Made by a program: the position numbers and the translations under genes. Below, in pieces: positions 13,882 to 19,401 of a stretch of 19,401 nt of DNA (position 1 is the first letter of the stretch; each line of letters begins with the position of its first letter). The notes beneath the pieces are model-generated. The model worked only from the letters and a program-made list of their open reading frames with translations, ran no database searches and was not told the DNA's origin. The stretch covers positions 18,373 through 37,773 of the forward strand of contig DAAJ01000057.1 in NCBI GenBank assembly GCA_001701115.1, given 5' to 3'. Source of the stretch: Bacteroidales bacterium GP2 (GTDB lineage: Bacteria; Bacteroidota; Bacteroidia; Bacteroidales; Muribaculaceae).

Positions 13882-15726
13882 ATGGGTGAGTTTTTTCAGG
13901 TGTTGAAGCGATTTGTGCCTCCGTACAAAAAGTATCTCACACTCAATATCATCTTCAATTTCCTTGCGGCTTTCCTGACCCTGTTCTCTTTTGCGGTGGT
14001 CATGCCTATCCTTGAAATGCTTTTCGGCATCCGCGAAAAGGGTTATGAATATATACCTTTGAGCGGAATAAAAATCGGTGAACTTGCCGATGTGGTTGTA
14101 AATAATTTTTACTATGCAACCCAAATTGCGATAGATTCATGGGGACCGAGCTGGACATTGGGCGCTCTCGGTTTACTCCTTATAATAATGACAGCATTAA
14201 AAACGGGTACTACTTATCTTGCCTCCTATTTTATCATACCTCTGCGTAGCGGAGTGGTGAGGGATATAAGGAATTCTGTTTATGACAAGATTGTGAGCCT
14301 GCCTATAGGATTCTTTACTTCGGAGCGCAAAGGCGATGTCATGGCGAGGATGAGCGGAGATGTTGCAGAAATAGAAAATTCCATCATGTCCTCGCTTGAT
14401 ATGATGTTTAAAGACCCTGTAATGATAATAGTGTGCCTGCTGATGATGATTTTTATCAGCTGGCAGCTCACCCTGTTTGTGCTGGTGCTTCTTCCTATAG
14501 CCGGCTTCGCCATGGGTCGAATTGGCAAAAGCCTTAAGCGCAAGAGCCTGGAAGGACAGCAGCAGTGGGGCAAGATTATGAGCTATATCGAGGAAACTCT
14601 TGGAGGGCTCAGGATTATCAAGGCATTTAATGCGGAAGTGAAGGTAGAAAAGCGTTTCCATGAAGCTACCCAATTGTATTATAAGCTAAACAACAGGGTT
14701 ATGCGGCGTCAGGCGCTGGCGCATCCTATGAGCGAGTTTCTCGGCACGGTAACTATCGCCATAGTCCTGTGGTTCGGAGGGTCGCTGATTCTGCATGGCA
14801 CCGCCGGTATAGATGCACCCATGTTCATCTACTACATGATTATCTTTTACAGTATAATCAATCCGGCAAAAGATTTAAGTAAGGCGATGTACTCGATTCA
14901 GAAAGGTCTTGCCTCACTTGAAAGGGTTGATAAGATTTTGTCAGCACGCAATCCCATTGCCGATCCGAAGCATCCGGAAACTTTGCCCGCTGATTGCGGT
15001 GAGGTGAGGTATGAAAACGTCACTTTCGGATATGATCCCGAAGTACCGGTGGTTAAACATGCAGACCTTGTTATACGTCCTGGAGAGACTGTCGCGCTGG
15101 TTGGACAGAGCGGTAGCGGCAAATCCACTCTTGCTGATTTGTTGCCGCGTTTCTATGATGTGAACGGAGGCTCTATTAAAATAGGTGGAACGGACATCCG
15201 TGACCTGAAGGTGCATGATCTCCGCTCTCTCATGGGGAATGTGAACCAGGAAGCGATATTGTTTAATGACAGTTTTTATAACAATATCACCTTTGGTGTA
15301 AAGGACGCTACAATGGAGCAGGTAATCGAAGCGGCAAAAGTTGCGAATGCCCATGATTTTATAATGGCGTCTGAAGACGGTTATGACACAAATATAGGTG
15401 ACCGCGGTTGCAAATTGTCCGGTGGACAGCGTCAACGCATATCAATAGCGCGCGCAATACTTAAGAATCCTCCTATATTGATTCTTGATGAGGCAACCTC
15501 CGCCCTTGACAGCGAAAGCGAGCACCTTGTTCAGCAGGCGTTGGACCGTCTGATGCGTGACCGAACGACACTTGTTATTGCTCACCGCCTGTCAACAATT
15601 AAGAATGCAACCCAGATTTGCGTCATGCACGAAGGGGAGATAGTTGAGCGTGGCACCCATGAAGAACTTCTTGCCCTTAATGGTTTTTACACAAGACTGG
15701 TTGAGATGCAGAACGTGAACTCATGA
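13882..15726 (+). CDS. MsbA-like ABC exporter (fused membrane and ATPase domains)
   Basis: A 614-residue half-transporter working as a homodimer in the inner membrane. Six predicted transmembrane segments cover about residues 19-45, 92-122, 178-212 and 285-330, with a longer first periplasmic loop (50-90). The nucleotide-binding domain begins near 372. It has Walker A GQSGSGKS (408-415), signature LSGGQ (512-516), Walker B ILILDE (532-537) and switch His568. The family includes MsbA, which flips lipid A-core across the inner membrane, and drug or peptide exporters; the envelope genes that follow favour a lipid or envelope substrate but do not settle it. The ATG at 13882 is preferred to an in-frame TTG at 13867, which would add five residues. 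The next gene starts 11 bases after its stop. Confidence 0.94.
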   Translation: MGEFFQVLKRFVPPYKKYLTLNIIFNFLAAFLTLFSFAVVMPILEMLFGIREKGYEYIPLSGIKIGELADVVVNNFYYATQIAIDSWGPSWTLGALGLLLIIMTALKTGTTYLASYFIIPLRSGVVRDIRNSVYDKIVSLPIGFFTSERKGDVMARMSGDVAEIENSIMSSLDMMFKDPVMIIVCLLMMIFISWQLTLFVLVLLPIAGFAMGRIGKSLKRKSLEGQQQWGKIMSYIEETLGGLRIIKAFNAEVKVEKRFHEATQLYYKLNNRVMRRQALAHPMSEFLGTVTIAIVLWFGGSLILHGTAGIDAPMFIYYMIIFYSIINPAKDLSKAMYSIQKGLASLERVDKILSARNPIADPKHPETLPADCGEVRYENVTFGYDPEVPVVKHADLVIRPGETVALVGQSGSGKSTLADLLPRFYDVNGGSIKIGGTDIRDLKVHDLRSLMGNVNQEAILFNDSFYNNITFGVKDATMEQVIEAAKVANAHDFIMASEDGYDTNIGDRGCKLSGGQRQRISIARAILKNPPILILDEATSALDSESEHLVQQALDRLMRDRTTLVIAHRLSTIKNATQICVMHEGEIVERGTHEELLALNGFYTRLVEMQNVNS

Positions 15727-15737
15727 TGCTTTAGTCT

Positions 15738-17714
15738 ATGGGTGAAATTAAGCGGATATTCTTTTTTGTATTTATCGCGGTGGAAATCACCCTCTGCGGA
15801 TGCCAGAGCGCTAAGATGAGCGTCGCAGACGGGCAGATGGAGCGAGGTGAATACTTTGATGCTGCTGCCACATACCGCAAGATATATAATAACCTGAAAA
15901 AGCCTTCTGAACGCACGTTGCGTGGTGAAGTAGCTTATAAGCTCGGCATTGCACACAGCAAGCTGAACCAGAATGCCCGCGCGGCAGGCGCATTCAGAAA
16001 TGCACTCCGCTATGGTTATCCGGATTCTCTGCTATACCGTCATATAGCCAAGGCGCTTCATGCGGAGGGACGTTATGGGGAAGCGGCAGAGGCATACCGT
16101 CAGTATTTGATGATGGCGCCGGACGACGAGTCTGCAAAGACAGGACTGAGGGGAGTGGTGTTGGCGGAGGAACTGCGCCGTAATCCTACGAGATACAAAG
16201 TCGCCAATGCAAAACTTTTCAATTCCCGCCGTAGTGATTATGCACCTGCGTTGCTTGGTGACAGGCTTTATATTACTACCACCAATGAAAAAGCTACCGG
16301 AGCAACACGTAGTGAGGTTACCGGCATGAGGAGGGGAGATGTGTGGGAAGTAAACAAGGATGAGCAGGGAAAGTGGCAACGCCCCGAGCCGGTAAAGGGT
16401 GAGCTTAATACAGATGCTGACGAGGGAATAGTCTCGTTTTCTCCAGATGGCAGGGTGATGTACCTGACCAGAGCGAAAAGGCGGACAGATGCTGATACAA
16501 AAGTAGAGATTGTCACGTCATCGCGCAGTGATGCATCATGGAGCGCTGCAAGAAATCTTGACCTTATAGAAGATACTGTATATAATTACGGGCATCCCTC
16601 AGTTGATCCTTCTGGACAATACCTATACTTTACATCGGACCGTCCGGGTACTTATGGTGAAAGTGATATATGGCGTATCCGCCTAAACGCAAAATCCGGA
16701 GCTGTGCCGGAAAATCTTGGACCATCAGTAAACACAGCCGGCAGGGAGATGTTTCCTTATGCTTACAGTGACAGTATAATATATTTTTCTTCGGACGGAT
16801 TGCCGGGAATGGGCGGACTTGATATTTTCAAAGCAGTACTCACACCCTCGGGAGTATGGAAAGTAACAAATATGGGAGTCCCGGTAAATTCTGCTGCGGA
16901 TGATTTCGGCATAACTTTTTATCCGGGCAGAGAGGCTGGCTTTTTCAGTAGCGGCAGGGGTGATGCGAGGGGATATGACCATATCTATTCTTTTGAATTG
17001 CCTGATTTGAAGATAACCATCAGTGGCACTGTTACAGATTTTGAGGAAGAACCCATTGCAGGGGCAAGGATAAGGATTGTGGGACGTGACGGCTCAAACC
17101 GACGTGCCGTGAGCCGTGATGACGGCACTTTCTCTTTTGACCTTGAGCGCGGGGTGAGTTACCTTATGCAAGCGGGTGCAAAAGGATATTTGAATGCAAA
17201 GCAGGAATTTATGACCGATTCTGTGGAACAGGATGCAGAATATGAGGTGAATTTCATGCTCGCTTCACTGATTGTGCCGAATGTAGTTGAAAATATTTTT
17301 TACGACTACAATAAGGCGACACTTAGACCTGAATCGGCAGCGGCACTCGATTCGCTTGCCCAAATTCTGAAAGATAATCCTTCGATAACTGTAGAAATGT
17401 CGTCCCACACTGATAGAGTTGGTTCGGATGCTTATAATAACCGTTTATCTGAAAACCGGGCAAAGTCTGTGGTTGATTATCTTATCTCAGCAGGCATCCA
17501 GCCGGCAAGGCTTAAATGGAAAGGTTACGGCAAATCTCAGCCTAAGAAGGTGACAAAAAGAGTAGCACGGCTTTACCCGCAGTTCAAGGAGGGACAGGTT
17601 CTTGATGAGGAATTTGTCAATACCCTTGGCGAAGAGGAGCGTGAGGCGGCAGATCAGATAAACCGTCGCACCGAGTTTAAAGTGACTTCAACTGATTTTG
17701 AATCCCAAATGTGA
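15738..17714 (+). CDS. PorE-like OmpA-family lipoprotein with TPR, PD40 propeller and carboxypeptidase-regulatory domain
   Basis: A 658-residue outer-membrane lipoprotein predicted to hold peptidoglycan. Domains in order: lipoprotein signal (lipobox LCGC, Cys22); TPR-like helices (about 30-145); PD40/WD40-like propeller strands (about 160-420, with repeated FSPDG, YFTSDR and YFSSDG motifs); a carboxypeptidase-regulatory domain (about 425-513, ISGTVTDFEEEPIAGA); and an OmpA C-terminal domain (from about 518). D559 and R574 sit 15 residues apart, exactly like the diaminopimelate-binding D271 and R286 of E. coli OmpA. This order matches PorE of Porphyromonas gingivalis, a type IX secretion accessory protein, but similar proteins may occur without that system. 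No acidic surface-export signal follows Cys22, so it probably faces the periplasm. It is second in the operon, and its stop overlaps the next start (TGATG). Confidence 0.9.
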   Translation: MGEIKRIFFFVFIAVEITLCGCQSAKMSVADGQMERGEYFDAAATYRKIYNNLKKPSERTLRGEVAYKLGIAHSKLNQNARAAGAFRNALRYGYPDSLLYRHIAKALHAEGRYGEAAEAYRQYLMMAPDDESAKTGLRGVVLAEELRRNPTRYKVANAKLFNSRRSDYAPALLGDRLYITTTNEKATGATRSEVTGMRRGDVWEVNKDEQGKWQRPEPVKGELNTDADEGIVSFSPDGRVMYLTRAKRRTDADTKVEIVTSSRSDASWSAARNLDLIEDTVYNYGHPSVDPSGQYLYFTSDRPGTYGESDIWRIRLNAKSGAVPENLGPSVNTAGREMFPYAYSDSIIYFSSDGLPGMGGLDIFKAVLTPSGVWKVTNMGVPVNSAADDFGITFYPGREAGFFSSGRGDARGYDHIYSFELPDLKITISGTVTDFEEEPIAGARIRIVGRDGSNRRAVSRDDGTFSFDLERGVSYLMQAGAKGYLNAKQEFMTDSVEQDAEYEVNFMLASLIVPNVVENIFYDYNKATLRPESAAALDSLAQILKDNPSITVEMSSHTDRVGSDAYNNRLSENRAKSVVDYLISAGIQPARLKWKGYGKSQPKKVTKRVARLYPQFKEGQVLDEEFVNTLGEEEREAADQINRRTEFKVTSTDFESQM

Positions 17715-18688
17715 TGGCAGAATTTAGAACACCGGTCGCTCCTTTGTGTTATGTGGGAACCCTTTCCCATACCACCCCTCTGCTTCTTCTTGGCAGTTGT
17801 TTTGCAGCTAACATAGGTGCAAAACTTGAAAAAGATTTCTTTGATGTGACATTAAATCCTTTCGGCACCCTGTACAATCCTGCAAGCATTGACGCAGCTT
17901 GCGAGCGTATTGCAGAGGGTAGGCTTTTTACTGAGGATGACATTACGGAACGGGATGGTCTTCTTCATTCATGGGATTGCCACTCGTCACTGTCGTCATC
18001 TTTGTCAGACCGTAAATCATTTCTTGGCACTCTTAATGGAATGCTTAGTGATTTACGTAAAAAAATAGCTTTGGTGGATACGGCTATCCTTACTTTTGGC
18101 ACGCGACATGTTTTCCGTTTGAAAGAATCCCGGCGTGTAGTGGCTAATTGCCACAAATTCCCGGCGGCTACATTTATAGAGGAGGATTTGGATGTGGAAC
18201 AATGCACGGCAATGATTTCCTCAGCAATCGGGCATTTGCGGCAGATGAATCCAAATATGCGTGTGATTCTTACCGTCAGTCCTGTCAGGTATGTAGGTGA
18301 AGGGCTCCATAACAGCACTCTCAGTAAATCAACCCTCCTTCTTGCTTGCGATGCTGTATGTAACTCCTGCAATAAAACCATATATTTTCCCTCGTATGAG
18401 ATTTTAATGGATGACCTGCGCGATTATCGCTTTTATGCAACCGACATGAAGCATCCGAGCGAAGTTGCAGTAGATTACATATATGAAATTTTCTCAAAGT
18501 CTTTTTTTGACAAGAGGACAATGGAGATAGCAAACAGGTGCAGGCGTCTGGCTGCAAGATTCAATCATCGTCCGATAACAGGTGCTAAGGATGAGGCGTT
18601 TGCAATAAAAAACAAGGAACTTGCAGCTGACATTGCTGCGGAATTTCCTGAAATTTCCACAAGAATAAATAAAATCATCACCCAATGA
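17714..18688 (+). CDS. GSCFA-domain protein, SGNH-like hydrolase of unknown substrate
   Basis: A 324-residue protein named for its GSCFA motif, seen at 27-31 with the candidate nucleophile Ser28. Further family blocks are NPFGTLYNP, a TFGTRHVF stretch, TVSPVRY, and near the end D244 and H247 (DMKHPSE), a plausible Asp-x-x-His catalytic pair as in SGNH/GDSL esterases. There is no signal peptide, so it should be cytoplasmic. The ATG at 17714 overlaps the preceding stop by one base; a GTG three bases earlier would add one residue. The stop overlaps the murF start (ATGA at 18685-18688). Position between a peptidoglycan-binding lipoprotein and murF suggests a wall-precursor or acyl/acetyl-ester role, but no substrate is established that I know of. 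Confidence 0.88.
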   Translation: MAEFRTPVAPLCYVGTLSHTTPLLLLGSCFAANIGAKLEKDFFDVTLNPFGTLYNPASIDAACERIAEGRLFTEDDITERDGLLHSWDCHSSLSSSLSDRKSFLGTLNGMLSDLRKKIALVDTAILTFGTRHVFRLKESRRVVANCHKFPAATFIEEDLDVEQCTAMISSAIGHLRQMNPNMRVILTVSPVRYVGEGLHNSTLSKSTLLLACDAVCNSCNKTIYFPSYEILMDDLRDYRFYATDMKHPSEVAVDYIYEIFSKSFFDKRTMEIANRCRRLAARFNHRPITGAKDEAFAIKNKELAADIAAEFPEISTRINKIITQ

Positions 18689-19401
18689 TATACACAGTTG
18701 AAGAAATCGCCGCAATTATCAAGACTCCGGCAACGGTAAATCCTAAAGCTGAGATTACAGTGCTGCTTACCGACAGCCGCTCACTTACATTTCCTGAACG
18801 CACGTTGTTTTTCGCGTTGGAAACACGTAATAATGACGGACACCGGTACATGCGGGACCTATACGATAGGGGAGTGAGGAATTTTGTAGCGAGGTATGTG
18901 CCGGAAGACATGAAAGATGTTTCGGATGTGAATATATTTGTTGTAAGTGATGTTGTCCGTGCGTTGCAGGCAATTGCCCGTACCCATCGCAAGCGTTTTG
19001 ATGCGCCTGTTATTGGAATCACCGGAAGCCGTGGCAAGACAACGGTCAAAGAATGGCTTTACCAGCTTTTGGCAGACGATTTCAACATTGTCCGTAGTCC
19101 CCGCAGCTATAATTCGCAGATAGGAGTGCCTCTTTCTATTTGGGAGATGAATGAAGATACCACGCTCGGTATTTTTGAGGCGGGAATATCCCTACCTGAT
19201 GAAATGACTTCGCTCCAGTCAATAATTAAGCCGAATATCGGAATAATAACCAATATCGGCTCAGAGCATACAGATGGATTTGTTTCCGACAGGGTGAAAT
19301 GCAGTGAGAAGGCGATCTTGTTCCGTGATTGTGACTGTGTGATTTACTGCGGGGATGATCCGGTTATTAGCGAAGCGGTAGCGGAAGCGTGCATTCCTGC
19401 T
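18685..19401 (+). CDS. murF: MurF, UDP-MurNAc-tripeptide:D-Ala-D-Ala ligase, N-terminal 239 residues (cut by window edge)
   Basis: Cytoplasmic Mur ligase adding D-Ala-D-Ala to the peptidoglycan precursor with ATP. Visible are the N-terminal UDP-binding domain (TDSRSL at 29-34), the ATP P-loop GITGSRGKTT (111-120), the YNSQIGVPLS block (142-151), FEAGIS (164-169) and TNIGSEH (189-195), all in Mur ligase order. The frame is open to the last base. In Bacteroidetes this protein is commonly fused to an alanine racemase domain, making both D-Ala and its attachment; the racemase would lie beyond the window, so the fusion cannot be confirmed. The start overlaps the GSCFA gene stop by 4 bases, implying translational coupling. 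Confidence 0.94.
   Translation, partial: MIYTVEEIAAIIKTPATVNPKAEITVLLTDSRSLTFPERTLFFALETRNNDGHRYMRDLYDRGVRNFVARYVPEDMKDVSDVNIFVVSDVVRALQAIARTHRKRFDAPVIGITGSRGKTTVKEWLYQLLADDFNIVRSPRSYNSQIGVPLSIWEMNEDTTLGIFEAGISLPDEMTSLQSIIKPNIGIITNIGSEHTDGFVSDRVKCSEKAILFRDCDCVIYCGDDPVISEAVAEACIPA

Noticed and set aside
14197..14673. Minus-strand open frame of 158 codons rich in His, Lys and Gln
   Set aside because: Antisense to the membrane domain of the ABC exporter; its composition mirrors the hydrophobic codons on the other strand.
17711..17713. GTG start for the GSCFA protein
   Set aside because: The ATG at 17714 directly follows and overlaps the preceding stop by one base, the same coupling pattern used elsewhere here.
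1..19401. Genomic island, prophage or CRISPR content
   Set aside because: Genes are housekeeping or common gut-bacterial functions with no integrase, tRNA junction, direct-repeat array or phage gene.

Overview
The window looks like chromosomal DNA of a gut-type Bacteroidales bacterium; Muribaculaceae is my best guess, from gene content and protein flavour only. Three things point there: a Bacteroides fragilis-type N-succinylornithine carbamoyltransferase, Bacteroidetes promoters (TAnnTTTG at -7) in front of the transcription units with few clear Shine-Dalgarno sites, and host-glycan hydrolases (GH33 sialidase, GH95 alpha-L-fucosidase family) among housekeeping genes. I see no tRNA, rRNA, CRISPR array, insertion sequence or phage gene, and no gene-free stretch over about 210 bases.

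Positions 1-7345, minus strand: a compact eight-gene arginine operon, read from right to left as GNAT acyltransferase, argG, argC, argD, argF', argB, argE', argH (argH runs off the left edge). Most junctions overlap by 1 or 4 bases. The set covers every step from glutamate acylation to arginine except carbamoyl phosphate supply, apparently by the blocked-citrulline route of Bacteroidetes: N-acylornithine is carbamoylated, the product is deacylated to citrulline, and ArgG and ArgH finish. The head gene is probably the missing N-acylglutamate synthase. A promoter and an 80-base leader lie at about 7346-7462.

Positions 7491-8801, minus strand: a monocistronic secreted sialidase with its own promoter and a strong intrinsic terminator.

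Positions 8841-13821, minus strand: GH95 glycosidase, lpxB, low-molecular-weight tyrosine phosphatase, an unlisted 47-residue membrane protein and a SlyD-like prolyl isomerase, ending at an intrinsic terminator. The first three genes are tightly packed and probably co-transcribed; the last two follow after gaps of about 50 bases.

Positions 13845-19401, plus strand: an envelope operon of an MsbA-like ABC exporter, an OmpA/TPR/PD40 lipoprotein resembling PorE, a GSCFA-domain hydrolase and MurF (truncated by the right edge; usually a MurF-alanine racemase fusion in this order). The GH95 and ABC units diverge from one 16-bp inverted repeat that contains both -7 boxes, the most striking non-coding structure here.

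I found no wholly new system. The best leads are the head acyltransferase with its C-terminal Cys cluster, Ala in place of Pro at the acyl-specificity position of ArgF', the symmetric divergent promoter, and the envelope operon pairing a PorE-like protein with an uncharacterised GSCFA enzyme.
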